Origin: CAXXOK01 sp963666755
Lineage (GTDB): Bacteria > Bacillota > Clostridia > Christensenellales > Aristaeellaceae
NCBI GenBank assembly: GCA_963666755.2
Contig: CAXXGW010000009.1
Location: forward strand, 1,054,001 to 1,118,000
Direction: 5' to 3'
DNA: 64,000 nt
The notes beneath the pieces were generated by a model, which was given only the letters and a program-made list of their open reading frames with translations, was not told the DNA's origin and ran no database searches. The first letter of the stretch is position 1, and every line of letters begins with the position of its first letter. Shown here piece by piece: positions 41,080 through 49,701 of the stretch. Made by a program: the position numbers and the translations under genes.

Positions 41080-41997
41080 CTAATGCGCCCGAGGCTCCGG
41101 CACCTTCAATTTGGGTGCGCGCCGCGTCTGGATGGCGACGATCGCCCCGAAAACCAGTGCAATAGCGGCCAACTGCCAGCCGTCAAACGTCCGGCGGAAC
41201 ACCAGCACATCCAACAGCGCGATTTCCAACAACATCAGGTTGTTGATGCCGCTGCTCTCAAACGCGGTCAAGTGCGCCTGGCTGCGCGTCCACAGCGTGA
41301 AACCCAGTGCGCCGCTCACCAGGCTCAGGTACGCGAGGATCAACACCAGATGCCAGCTGAACACCGGAGCCGGTTCCAACAGCAGCCCGGCCACCAGCAA
41401 CGGCATGGCACCCCACAGCATCGGGCCTGCAACCAGCGCGCGGGCATCCGCCTGCCCCTTTGCCAGCAGTTTGCGGTTAAGCGTCATCTGCAACGCATAC
41501 CCGACGGAAGAAAGCGCCATAAACAGGGCCCCCGGCCACGAAAACTCCCCGCTTTGCCACGGGCGGTAATACAGGGTGATGCCCCCCAGCAGCCAGAGCA
41601 GTTTAAGCCAGTCCGCCCGTGTTTGGGTTTCGCGCAGCAAGGCCCTATCCGCCAGCATGACCAGCGCGGTGTTGCCTACGCTCAGCAACAGGGAGGCCTG
41701 CGTGGGCGTTAAATAGGATTGGCCTACATACTGCAATCCCTGTGCAACGGCGTACCCCAGCAAGCCGAGTGCCGCGACGGTTCGCCAGGGCAGCCTGGCA
41801 CGCGGTACAGGTGCTTTAACCCGATGGTTCAGGGCAAACAAAACCAGGGCGGCAAGCAGGTAACGCAACCCCGAAAGGGTCAGCGGCCCGATACCGCCCT
41901 GAAACGCCAGCTTATTGAGGATGTAGGAGCCGGACCACAGCCAGGTGGTGAGCACCGCGGTCAGGATGGCGCTGGAGCGCAAACGATCCCTCCTCAT
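41080..41997 (-). CDS. EamA/DMT-family transporter
   Basis: 305 residues with ten hydrophobic segments in two EamA repeats (residues ~10-140 and ~152-290). Characteristic segments: WSGSYILNKLAFQGG near the start, LRYLLAALVLFALN and SLVSGALGFTLWTRSQAH in the second half. Family members export metabolites or amino acids. It lies 19 bases after the cytidylate-kinase-like gene and is probably co-transcribed with it. Substrate unknown. Confidence 0.88.
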   Translation of the reverse strand: MRRDRLRSSAILTAVLTTWLWSGSYILNKLAFQGGIGPLTLSGLRYLLAALVLFALNHRVKAPVPRARLPWRTVAALGLLGYAVAQGLQYVGQSYLTPTQASLLLSVGNTALVMLADRALLRETQTRADWLKLLWLLGGITLYYRPWQSGEFSWPGALFMALSSVGYALQMTLNRKLLAKGQADARALVAGPMLWGAMPLLVAGLLLEPAPVFSWHLVLILAYLSLVSGALGFTLWTRSQAHLTAFESSGINNLMLLEIALLDVLVFRRTFDGWQLAAIALVFGAIVAIQTRRAPKLKVPEPRAH

Positions 41998-42016
41998 GCT
42001 TGGCGCTTATGCCGGT

Positions 42017-42658
42017 TTACGGTTGCGTTTCCAGTTGTACCCCGACTTTCTTTTCTACGGCGCACTTGATGATTTCTGCGCACTGGTCGCGGCCCAACCG
42101 TGCGCTGTTCAGGCTCAAATCGTAATATACGGGGTCCTTCCAGTTTTGCCCGGTGTAATATTTATGGTAATCGGCCCGATACCGGTCGGTGCGGCGCACA
42201 GCGCGCCCCGCTTCGGCCTGTGTCATGCCGGAACGTTGCATGATGGCCTGCACGCAGTTTTCAAACGGCGCCTGAACGCTCACGCTTACCACATTGGGCA
42301 GATCGCGCAGCACGAAGTTGGCCGCCTTGCCCATCACGATGAAGGACTCCGTCTGTGCCAGCATCCGCAGGATTTTCACCTGATAGTTAAACAGGTTGAT
42401 GTCGGAAACGAATTTATTGTTTTCCGGGGTGAGCACGTTGCCGTAGTGCTCGCGGTCGGGAATCTGCATCAGCAGGTGGCGGTTGAGCTTCTCATCCGCT
42501 AGTGCGAACAGCTCCTCGCTGATGCCGCTGTCAATGGAAGCGAGCTGGAGAAGCTCTTTGTCCATGAGGCGGATGTTCAGATCACTGGCGATTTTCAGAC
42601 CGATTTGCTTGCCGCCGCTGCCGAAACCCCGCGCAATGGTGATGACGAAGTTTTTCAT
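42017..42658 (-). CDS. Cytidylate kinase-like family protein
   Basis: 213 residues from ATG 42658 (SD AAGGAGT on the minus strand). The N terminus ITIARGFGSGGKQIGLKIA is the P-loop region of this family, followed by RLMDKELLQLAS and FIVMGKAANFVLRD. Proteins of this kind are common in Clostridia, distinct from the essential Cmk, with unknown substrate. It is followed by the EamA gene. Confidence 0.85.
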   Translation of the reverse strand: MKNFVITIARGFGSGGKQIGLKIASDLNIRLMDKELLQLASIDSGISEELFALADEKLNRHLLMQIPDREHYGNVLTPENNKFVSDINLFNYQVKILRMLAQTESFIVMGKAANFVLRDLPNVVSVSVQAPFENCVQAIMQRSGMTQAEAGRAVRRTDRYRADYHKYYTGQNWKDPVYYDLSLNSARLGRDQCAEIIKCAVEKKVGVQLETQP

Positions 42659-42872
42659 AAATCTGACGCACTCCTTCTGAAACTTGCCGCAGAGTAGCCC
42701 ACCGGTGTGCGGTTGGGTTCTGTATCTACATTTCTTGCCTGCGGCCGTTTTTTCCTGCAAGGGGTTGAAATATGCATGTTTGCATCAGCTAATGATGAAG
42801 GATGCAGGAGTGAAGCCATCAAAGCATGGATACTGAATACAGAAATTATACCGTGCTGACGAGGCGGATATA

Positions 42873-42901
42873 TTGACAACGTTTTAGGTGAACGCTATAA
42901 T
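42873..42901 (+). promoter_or_regulatory. Consensus promoter of the liv operon
   Basis: TTGACA (42873-42878), exactly 17 bases, TATAAT (42896-42901): a full consensus match. The start site is near 42908. Such a strong promoter suggests that control happens after initiation, in the leader. Confidence 0.88.
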
Positions 42902-43008
42902 GGGTCAATCAGATCGGCGGGGCCGATTTGCATAATAGCGCGACGCAACTTGCAACGCGCACCCTCGGCGCGCTGCCCAATCGGTTTTCACTGTGCGCCG
43001 GCAAGATT

Positions 43009-43060
43009 TGGGAAGCAAAGGGGCTTCTCAGGGCCAAGGCGTGCCCTGGGAAGCTTTTTT
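43009..43060 (+). promoter_or_regulatory. Candidate transcription attenuator in the liv leader
   Basis: Terminator: GCTTCTCAGGGC (43023-43034) pairs with GCCCTGGGAAGC (43043-43054; one G-T wobble) and is followed by six T (43055-43060). The segment TGGGAAGC (43009-43016) copies the right arm and can pair instead with GCTTCTCA (43023-43030) across a 6-base loop. The two folds are mutually exclusive. The sensing part would lie in 42908-43008; I do not recognise a T-box (no AGGGTGG) or another named riboswitch. Confidence 0.7.
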
Positions 43061-43116
43061 GAACTTTCGACCGGAAATCCCTTTCGGGTCGAAAACATAG
43101 AAGGAGGCGTCCATCC

Positions 43117-44304
43117 ATGAAACGAGCCTTTTCCCTGCTGGTGTCGCTAACCCTCGCGCTTACCCTGCTGGCGGGCAGCGTGCCCGCAGTCGCCGAAGCG
43201 GCCCTACCGGTGATCAAGATCGCCAGCGTTACCCCGCTTTCCGGCAGTCAGGCCGCCATGGGCGAGACCATTAAAAATGGGATCGAGCTGGCGCTGAGCC
43301 AACGCGTGGAAGAGTTCAAAGCCCTGGGGTTTGACCTGCAATTCAGCCCCCAGGACGATCAGGCCGACGCGAAGGTGGGCGTGAGCGTCGCCCAGCGCCT
43401 GATTGAGGATAAGGACATTCTGGCAATCATCGGCCATTACAACTCCGGCGTGGCGGTACCCTCCTCCGAGGTGTACAACCAGGGCGGGCTGGCGATGGTT
43501 TCGCCGGCGAACACCGCCACTTCCGTGACGGATCGCGGGTTGCCGATCGTGAACCGTATTTGCGCGCGTGACGATGCGCAGGGCCCCGCGGGCGCGGACT
43601 TCCTGTTCGGCCTGGGGCTGACGAGCGTGTTTATTATTCAGGATAAGACCACCTACGGCCAGGGCGTGGCGGATGAGTTCCAGAAGCGCTTCCAGTCGAT
43701 CGGCGGCACGGTGCTGGGTTATGAGGGCATCACCGCGGGCGAAGCCGATTACAGCGCCGTGGAAGAAATGATCCGCGCAACCGGCGCGCAGGCGGTTTTC
43801 TTCGGCGGCATCTACCCCGAAGGCGGCCTGCTGATCAAGCAGCTGAAGGAAAAGGGCATCGAGGTCGCTTTCCTCGGCCCGGACGGCATGGATAGCGCCG
43901 AGCTGGTGAGCATCGCGGGCGACGCGGTCATCGGCACCTACTACACCTCCGTAGCCGCCGACATTTCCGGCACGGAAAAGGGCGCCGCGTTTGCCGCCGC
44001 CTACACCGCCAAGTACAACAAACATTCGGAAGGCTTTGCCGCGTACGGCTACGACGCCATGAACGTCGCGCTGGACGGCATCAAGAAAGCCATCGCCGAT
44101 AACGGCGGCGCGCTGCCCACCCGTGCGCAGGTGGCCACCGCCATCCGCGCGACCAGCGGCTTTGAAGGCGTTGCGACCAATGTAACCTTCAACAGCATTG
44201 GCGACAACACCGAGGCGACCGTGTACGTGCTTGGCTTCAAGGCGGCCGCGTATCCGCCGGAAGTGATCAAGGCGATCCCCGTGGCGGAGTATCTGCAGAA
44301 GTAG
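43117..44304 (+). CDS. livJ: Branched-chain amino acid ABC transporter binding protein
   Basis: 395 residues from ATG 43117 (SD GAAGGAGG). The signal peptide MKRAFSLLVSLTLALTLLAG ends in PAVAEA-A, without a lipobox Cys. The periplasmic-binding type-1 fold is clear: IKIASVTPLSGSQAAMGE, AIIGHYNSGVAVPSSEVYN, ARDDAQGPAGADFL, DKTTYGQGVADEF and FAAYGYDAMNVALDGIKKA. It binds leucine, isoleucine, valine or a related amino acid or amide. It is the first gene of livJHMGF and is separated from livH by a strong hairpin. Confidence 0.94.
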   Translation: MKRAFSLLVSLTLALTLLAGSVPAVAEAALPVIKIASVTPLSGSQAAMGETIKNGIELALSQRVEEFKALGFDLQFSPQDDQADAKVGVSVAQRLIEDKDILAIIGHYNSGVAVPSSEVYNQGGLAMVSPANTATSVTDRGLPIVNRICARDDAQGPAGADFLFGLGLTSVFIIQDKTTYGQGVADEFQKRFQSIGGTVLGYEGITAGEADYSAVEEMIRATGAQAVFFGGIYPEGGLLIKQLKEKGIEVAFLGPDGMDSAELVSIAGDAVIGTYYTSVAADISGTEKGAAFAAAYTAKYNKHSEGFAAYGYDAMNVALDGIKKAIADNGGALPTRAQVATAIRATSGFEGVATNVTFNSIGDNTEATVYVLGFKAAAYPPEVIKAIPVAEYLQK

Positions 44305-44348
44305 GCGACGGGCGTAAGCCCCGCTGCCAGCCAATGATTTTGCCATAC

Positions 44349-44377
44349 GCGGGAAAGGGAGGCGCTCCCTTTCCCGC
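44349..44377 (+). terminator. Perfect 13-bp hairpin between livJ and livH
   Basis: GCGGGAAAGGGAG (44349-44361) pairs exactly with 44365-44377 across a 3-base loop. No T-run follows. It likely protects the livJ part of the mRNA, giving more binding protein than permease. Confidence 0.7.
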
Positions 44378-44403
44378 TGTGGCAACAGGGAGGTCAATGG
44401 AGT

Positions 44404-45372
44404 ATGAACCAACTGCAGGTGCTGGTGAAAATTATCCCGCAGCTGTTGTCCGACGGGTTGGCGCTGGGTTTTGTGTACACCATCGTAGCGCTGGGCTATA
44501 CGATGGTGTACGGCATTCTGGAGTTTATTAACTTTGCGCACAGCGAGCTGTTCATGTTCGGCGCGTTTGTCGGCACCGAGGTGCTGCTGCTGCTGCAATC
44601 GCTGGGTATCCTGCCCAATATGTCGCCCACGCTGGCGTTGCTGATTTCCATTACGGTAGCCATGGTCTGCAGCGGCGCGCTGGGCGTGGCGGTGGATCGC
44701 GTGGCCTATAAGCCGGTACGTAACGCGCCTAAACTGGTGCCCTTCATTTCCGCCATCGGCGTTTCCTTTATCCTGCAGGATGTGGTGCGCATGGTGGAGG
44801 AGGCGAAAAACGGCAAGTTTTACCTGAACGCGCCTACGCTGTTTACCAACCGCATCGCGCTGGCGCCCAACATGGTGGTGCCGGAAAAGACGTTCTATAT
44901 CGTCGGGCTCAGCATGGTGATTATGATCGCGCTGACGATTTTTGTCAGCAAAAACAAGTGGGGCAAGGCCATGCGCGCTGTGGCACAGGATCGTGAAACT
45001 GCGCGCCTGATGGGCATCAATGTGGATAAGGTCATCTCCCTCACGTTCCTGATCGGCGCAGGGATGGGCGGCGCGGCCGGCACGCTGTTTTCCATTCAGT
45101 ACGGCTCCATTTCGCCGTACTCCGGGTTTATCCTGGGCATGAAGGCGTTTACCGCCGCCGTGTTCGGCGGCATCGGGAAAATTCCCGGCGCTATGCTGGG
45201 CGGCCTTTTGCTGGGCCTGATCGAAGTTTTCGGCGCTTCGTTTCTGGGGGCGCTTACCGGAGGCATATTCGGCTCCGAGTACAAGGATGTGCTGGCGTTT
45301 GCCATTCTGATCCTGATCCTGATCTTCAAACCCAGCGGCCTGTTGGGCAAGCCTGTGGGAGAGAAGGTGTAA
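44404..45372 (+). CDS. livH: Branched-chain amino acid ABC permease LivH
   Basis: 322 residues from ATG 44404 (weak GGAG-type SD). About eight membrane helices with the LivH pattern: LALGFVYTIVALGYTMVYGI, LEFINFAHSELFMFGAF, MRAVAQDRETARLMGINVDKV and FTAAVFGGIGKIPGAMLGG. Pairs with LivM. It ends two bases before livM. Confidence 0.95.
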   Translation: MNQLQVLVKIIPQLLSDGLALGFVYTIVALGYTMVYGILEFINFAHSELFMFGAFVGTEVLLLLQSLGILPNMSPTLALLISITVAMVCSGALGVAVDRVAYKPVRNAPKLVPFISAIGVSFILQDVVRMVEEAKNGKFYLNAPTLFTNRIALAPNMVVPEKTFYIVGLSMVIMIALTIFVSKNKWGKAMRAVAQDRETARLMGINVDKVISLTFLIGAGMGGAAGTLFSIQYGSISPYSGFILGMKAFTAAVFGGIGKIPGAMLGGLLLGLIEVFGASFLGALTGGIFGSEYKDVLAFAILILILIFKPSGLLGKPVGEKV

Positions 45373-45374
45373 GC

Positions 45375-46682
45375 ATGATGCAAGGATTAAAAACAAAGCT
45401 GACGGCAACGGACTCCATTCGCCTGAAAGATTTTACACCTAAAGAATGGGTCGTATTCGTGTTGCAGGCGCTGGTAATCGTTGCCGCGCCGCTGTGGCTG
45501 CTCACACAGCCGTCCAACAGTGTGGCGTTTATCGCCTTTCTGGCTTCGCTGCTGTTCCTGCAAAAGATTAAGCTCCCGGCTTGGCTGCGCATCGTGATCG
45601 CGGCACTGGACCTTGTTCTTGTGATGCCGGTGGTGGGCACCACCTCCGGCACCTTTGCGCGCGTGGCGACGATGATCGTCATCTACGCCATTCTGGCGAT
45701 GGGCCTGAACATCGTGGTTGGCTATACGGGGCTACTGAACCTTGGCTATGCGGCGTTTTACGCGGTGGGGGCGTATTTATACGCCATCTTCGCCTCTACG
45801 CAGGCGCGCAACTTCATGCCCTTTGGCGTGTACCCGATGTCCGGCAACTGGTTCTGGCTGTTTTTACTGCTGGCGGTGATCGTGACGGGGTTTGTCGGTT
45901 TCCTGCTGGGGTTGCCTGTGCTCCGCCTCAAGGGCGATTATCTGGCGGTGGTGACGCTCGGCTTTGCGGAGATTATTCGTCTGCTGTTTAACAACCTGTC
46001 CAAGCCCATCAACATCACTAACGGCCCCATGGGGATTACCCCCATACAGCCGCCGATGCTGTTTACCCTGAAACTGGACAGGCCCGTGCATTATTACCTG
46101 ATTGTGCTGGTGCTGTTCCTGCTGACTATTCTGGTGGTGCGCAACCTCCAAAATTCCCGCATCGGCCGTGCGTGGGTCGCCATCCGGGAGGACGAACTGG
46201 TCGCGCGCACCATGGGTGTGCCGGTGGTGCGGCTCAAGCTCCTGTCCTTTTCCATCGCGGCGGGGCTGGCCGGGATGATGGGGGTGGTGTTTGCGGCCAT
46301 GCAAAGCTATGTGGATCCCACCAGCTTTACCTTTATGGAGTCGATCGTGATTCTGTGCATGGTAATCCTTGGGGGCACGGGCAACATCCAGGGCGTGATT
46401 ATCGGCGCACTGGCCGTGGTAGTGCTGCAGCTGCAAATCCTGAAGGACGTATCCAACTACCTGACCTCCCTGACCACGGCGGGCATCCTGAACCTGCCGT
46501 CGTGGCTGAACCCAGCTAAGTACGAGCGCCTGATTTTCGGGTTAATTCTTGTGCTGATGTGTATTTTCCGTCCCAATGGGATGCTGCCGGAAAAGCGGGT
46601 GCTGAAAATTCGCCGGAAGCTGGGGCTCGGGCCCAAAGAGCAGCCTGCCGAGGGCGACGGCCCTGCGAAAGGAGGGCTGTAA
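45375..46682 (+). CDS. livM: Branched-chain amino acid ABC permease LivM
   Basis: 435 residues from ATG 45375. It has an N-terminal extension of about 95 residues with extra membrane helices, then the LivM core: LNIVVGYTGLLNLGYAAFYAVGA, LPVLRLKGDYLAVVTLGFAE, NGPMGITPI, IREDELVARTMGV and ILGGTGNIQGVIIGA. A charged C-terminal tail follows. Forms the channel with LivH. Confidence 0.95.
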   Translation: MMQGLKTKLTATDSIRLKDFTPKEWVVFVLQALVIVAAPLWLLTQPSNSVAFIAFLASLLFLQKIKLPAWLRIVIAALDLVLVMPVVGTTSGTFARVATMIVIYAILAMGLNIVVGYTGLLNLGYAAFYAVGAYLYAIFASTQARNFMPFGVYPMSGNWFWLFLLLAVIVTGFVGFLLGLPVLRLKGDYLAVVTLGFAEIIRLLFNNLSKPINITNGPMGITPIQPPMLFTLKLDRPVHYYLIVLVLFLLTILVVRNLQNSRIGRAWVAIREDELVARTMGVPVVRLKLLSFSIAAGLAGMMGVVFAAMQSYVDPTSFTFMESIVILCMVILGGTGNIQGVIIGALAVVVLQLQILKDVSNYLTSLTTAGILNLPSWLNPAKYERLIFGLILVLMCIFRPNGMLPEKRVLKIRRKLGLGPKEQPAEGDGPAKGGL

Positions 46683-46683
46683 G

Positions 46684-47487
46684 ATGCCGCTATTGGATGT
46701 AAGGGGACTGACAAAAACCTTCGGCGGCCTGACGGCGATCAACCATGTGGATTTTTCGATGGAGGAGCATCAGATCGTCAGCGTGATCGGCCCCAACGGC
46801 GCGGGAAAGACAACCTTTTTTAATATGATTTCCGGGTACTATCCGGTGGACAGCGGCACCATTACGTTCGACGGCCACAGCCTGACCAAGCTCACGCCTG
46901 AAAAAGTGGCCTCGCATAAGATTGCGCGCACGTTCCAGAACATCCGGCTGTTCCAGAACATGCTGGTTTCGGAAAATGTGCTGATGGGCTGCTATATGGA
47001 AATGAAGTCCAACATTCTGGATGTGATTTTCCACCTGCCGCGCCTGCGCACGGAGGAACAGACGGCTTATACAAAAGTGATGCGCCTGTTGGAGTATGTC
47101 GGCTTGGCCGGGAAGGAAAACGAGCTGGCGCGCAACCTGTCCTACGGGCAGCAGCGCAGGCTGGAAATTGCGCGCGCGCTGGCCATCGAGCCGAAGCTGC
47201 TCCTGCTGGACGAGCCCGCCGCCGGCCTGAACCCCAAGGAAACCGAGGAGATGAAACGCTTTATCCTGCGCCTGCGCACGGATATGCAAACCACCATCCT
47301 GCTTATTGAGCACGATATGAAGCTCGTCATGGGCCTTTCCGACCGGATTACTGTGCTGAATTATGGCGAGAAGATCGCCGACGGCACGCCGGACGAAATC
47401 CGCAACAACGATCAGGTCATCAAAGCCTACCTCGGCGTGGAAGACGAGGAGGAGGATTTGACTTTGGCAGGAGGGGCGCAAGCATGA
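46684..47487 (+). CDS. livG: Branched-chain amino acid ABC ATPase LivG
   Basis: 267 residues from ATG 46684 (AAAGGAGG upstream). Walker A (GPNGAGKTT), the LivG-type ARTFQNIRLFQNMLVSENV, signature (LSYGQQRRLEIARAL), Walker B (LLLLDEPAAGLNPKE) and switch (LIEHDMKLVMGL) are intact. It overlaps livF by four bases. Confidence 0.96.
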   Translation: MPLLDVRGLTKTFGGLTAINHVDFSMEEHQIVSVIGPNGAGKTTFFNMISGYYPVDSGTITFDGHSLTKLTPEKVASHKIARTFQNIRLFQNMLVSENVLMGCYMEMKSNILDVIFHLPRLRTEEQTAYTKVMRLLEYVGLAGKENELARNLSYGQQRRLEIARALAIEPKLLLLDEPAAGLNPKETEEMKRFILRLRTDMQTTILLIEHDMKLVMGLSDRITVLNYGEKIADGTPDEIRNNDQVIKAYLGVEDEEEDLTLAGGAQA

Positions 47488-48197
47488 GCGATGTCATACT
47501 GGCGCTGGAAGGCGTCAACACCTTTTACGGAAAAATCCACGCGCTGCACGACATCTCCTTTGAAGTGAACAAAGGGGAGATCGTGACCCTGATTGGCAGC
47601 AACGGCGCGGGAAAATCCACCACGCTGCGCACCATTTCCGCCCAGCTGACCCCGGCCAGCGGCAGGGTGGTCTATCAGGGCAATGTGATCAGCAAGCTTC
47701 CGGCGCACGAGGTGGTCGGGCTTGGCATCGCGCATGTGCCGGAGGGGCGTAAGATTTTTCCGGCGCTCACGGTGGAGGAGAATCTCCAGATGGGGGCATT
47801 CCGCATCAAGGATGCGCGCAAGAACGCCGAGAACTTCGCGCGTGTATACACGCTTTTCCCCCGCCTGAAGGAGCGCGCCCGCCAGCGCGGCGGCACGCTG
47901 TCCGGCGGTGAGCAACAGATGCTGGCAATCGGGCGTGCGCTGATGAGCGAACCGACGCTGCTGCTGATGGACGAGCCCTCCATGGGCCTTGCGCCGATGC
48001 TGGTGGAACTGATCTTCGAATCCATCCAGCAGCTGAACCGGCAGGGCATCACCATCCTGCTGGTGGAACAGAACGCCAAGAAGGCGCTCAAGGTATCGAA
48101 CCGCGGGTATGTGTTGCAAACCGGCATCATCACCCTGTCCGGTACAGGGCGGGAACTGCTCAGCAACGACACCGTACGCGAAGCTTATCTGGGGTAA
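47484..48197 (+). CDS. livF: Branched-chain amino acid ABC ATPase LivF
   Basis: 237 residues from ATG 47484 (SD GGAGGGG; ATGA overlap with livG). Motifs: LIGSNGAGKSTTLRTI, HVPEGRKIFPALTVEENLQMGA, LSGGEQQMLAIGRAL, LLMDEPSMGLAPMLVE and LVEQNAKKALKVSNRGYVLQTG. Last gene of the operon, followed by a terminator. Confidence 0.96.
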   Translation: MSDVILALEGVNTFYGKIHALHDISFEVNKGEIVTLIGSNGAGKSTTLRTISAQLTPASGRVVYQGNVISKLPAHEVVGLGIAHVPEGRKIFPALTVEENLQMGAFRIKDARKNAENFARVYTLFPRLKERARQRGGTLSGGEQQMLAIGRALMSEPTLLLMDEPSMGLAPMLVELIFESIQQLNRQGITILLVEQNAKKALKVSNRGYVLQTGIITLSGTGRELLSNDTVREAYLG

Positions 48198-48212
48198 CCT
48201 CGGACAAACCGG

Positions 48213-48245
48213 GAGGCGCGGCGATTGGAGCCGCGCCTCTCTTTG
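48213..48245 (+). terminator. Terminator of the liv operon
   Basis: A perfect 10-bp stem GAGGCGCGGC/GCCGCGCCTC (48213-48222 with 48230-48239) followed by TCTTTGT, 16 bases after the livF stop. Confidence 0.88.
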
Positions 48246-48266
48246 TGTGTCGCGCGCAGCAGTGCG

Positions 48267-48294
48267 TTGCTTTTTTTTTACGTTATGGTATAGT
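48267..48294 (+). promoter_or_regulatory. Possible promoter of cdaR
   Basis: TTGCTT (48267-48272), 16 bases with a T-run, TATAGT (48289-48294). The -35 match is poor (TTG only); the -10 is good. A start near 48301 gives a ~100-base leader. Confidence 0.35.
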
Positions 48295-48403
48295 AGGGTC
48301 AGATTCCAGCCGAGGCAGGAACGGGTGCGAGCCGCTCCGCGGCCCCGACTTCCGCCGCAAGACAACCGAAACGCACCCCATCGCCCCCCAGGAGGTGCTT
48401 TGC

Positions 48404-49606
48404 ATGAAATTCCCCAAACAAAGCTGCATGAAAATCGTGCATGAAATCAGTAACATCATTGGCGAGCAGGTCAACATGATGGATCATGAGGGCATCATTA
48501 TCGCCAGCACCGACCCCAGCCGGATCGGCACCTTTCATGCGGGCGCGCGCCGCGTGGTGGAGGAACGGCTGACCGAGCTGACCATTCACGGGCAGGAGGA
48601 ATATGAAGGCTCCAAGCCCGGTGTAAACCTGCCGATTGAGTTCCAGCAGGATATTATCGGCGTGATCGGCGTTACGGGGCCGGAAACGTCGGTGGGGAAA
48701 TACGGGCAGATCATCAAGAAGATGACCGAAATCCTGCTGATGGATATCGCCATGCGGCAGGAGACCGACGTGGAGCAGCGCATCCGTTCTAGGTTCCTGA
48801 ACGACTGGATTCACAGCTCCCCCAAAGACATCAACCACCAGATGGTGGAAAACGGAAAGCAGATCGGGCTGGATATTACCCAGCCAAGACGCGTGATGCT
48901 GGTGGGCGTCCTCAGCCGCGATGCGACCGCGACCGTCGCCACGCAGCGTATTATCGACGCGGCCGAGAGTAACGTACGGCGGCTGGTGTGCGCGGCCACA
49001 GAGGCGATCGTGTTCAAATCCGGCAGTGCGGTGGTTTGCTGCGTACGTATGACAGACGATGAGGGCATGCTGCGGCTGGCCCATCAGGTAAAGGGTGCAA
49101 TCGAAGCCGACGAGCGGCTGCTGGTCTGCATCGGGGTGGATGATCCGGCGGAAACCTTTGTGTTTATTAACACGGCGTACCAGCATGCGCAAAAGGCGCT
49201 GCGCACTTGCTTGCGTTCGCCGCTCAAGGACGTGCGCCTGTACGACAGCATCAACATGGAGATTTTTCTGGGCGAGATTGCGGATATGACCAAGCTGGAA
49301 TACATCCGCCGCATTTTTCGGGACTGTACCACCGAGGAAATCGCCCGCTGGATCGATGTGCTGGATACCTATTACGCCTGCGAAGGTTCGCTGAACGAAA
49401 CGGCACAGAAGCTGTTTATCCATAAAAACACGCTGCAATACCGGCTGCGCCAGCTTGCGGAAAAAACGGGGTATGACCCACGCAGCATCCGCTTTTCGTC
49501 GCTATACTATAACGCCATTCACTTTTACCACGATCTTGGGCTGAACGCACAGCCGGACGCCGAGGATGAGGAACCTGCGCCTGAGACGCCGCACACCGCC
49601 GGATAA
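48404..49606 (+). CDS. cdaR: CdaR-type sugar-diacid transcriptional regulator
   Basis: 400 residues from ATG 48404 (SD AGGAGGTG). The N-terminal diacid-recognition domain (residues ~1-135: VHEISNIIGEQVNMMDHEGI, ASTDPSRIGTFHAGA, PGVNLPIEFQQDIIGVIGVTG) and the C-terminal PucR-like HTH (GSLNETAQKLFIHKNTLQYRLRQL) match CdaR. CdaR proteins activate genes for glucarate, galactarate and glycerate use. The next two genes, a GntP permease and a glycerate kinase, are fitting targets. A 24-residue acidic/Pro C-terminal tail follows the HTH. Confidence 0.92.
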   Translation: MKFPKQSCMKIVHEISNIIGEQVNMMDHEGIIIASTDPSRIGTFHAGARRVVEERLTELTIHGQEEYEGSKPGVNLPIEFQQDIIGVIGVTGPETSVGKYGQIIKKMTEILLMDIAMRQETDVEQRIRSRFLNDWIHSSPKDINHQMVENGKQIGLDITQPRRVMLVGVLSRDATATVATQRIIDAAESNVRRLVCAATEAIVFKSGSAVVCCVRMTDDEGMLRLAHQVKGAIEADERLLVCIGVDDPAETFVFINTAYQHAQKALRTCLRSPLKDVRLYDSINMEIFLGEIADMTKLEYIRRIFRDCTTEEIARWIDVLDTYYACEGSLNETAQKLFIHKNTLQYRLRQLAEKTGYDPRSIRFSSLYYNAIHFYHDLGLNAQPDAEDEEPAPETPHTAG

Positions 49607-49672
49607 ACGCATGGGCAGAGCGCAACTCTATAAATGACGTGCGAAATTTTACAATATGTTTACAAAGACAAT

Positions 49673-49699
49673 TTTACAGCCGCAACTTTGGTCTGTAAA
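49673..49699. promoter_or_regulatory. Candidate CdaR operator
   Basis: Inverted repeat TTTACAG (49673-49679) and CTGTAAA (49693-49699) just upstream of the -35 position of the permease promoter; further TTTACA half-sites precede it at about 49648-49662. The position fits an activator. Confidence 0.45.
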
Positions 49700-49701
49700 C
49701 C

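Larger units (their letters stand above)
42659..43116. promoter_or_regulatory. Divergent region with liv promoter and structured leader
   Basis: 458 bases. From left to right: possible minus-strand -10 TATAAT (42850 down to 42845) for the kinase gene, a perfect promoter for livJ (42873-42901), and a 209-nt leader with antiterminator and terminator hairpins (43009-43060) and a further hairpin TTTCGACC/GGTCGAAA (43065-43072 with 43087-43094). No leader peptide with an ATG and Leu/Ile/Val run is seen. Confidence 0.65.

Noticed and set aside
42928..43063. Possible leader peptide from TTG 42928 in the liv leader
   Set aside because: It has no SD, no ATG and no run of Leu/Ile/Val codons, so classical peptide attenuation is not supported.
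42908..43116. T-box riboswitch in the liv leader
   Set aside because: The conserved AGGGTGG T-box sequence is not present upstream of the terminator.
43204..45408. Minus-strand frame of ~734 codons across livJ and livH
   Set aside because: It is antisense to two clear liv genes, spans their intergenic hairpin and has a His/Arg/Gly-rich composition typical of shadow frames.
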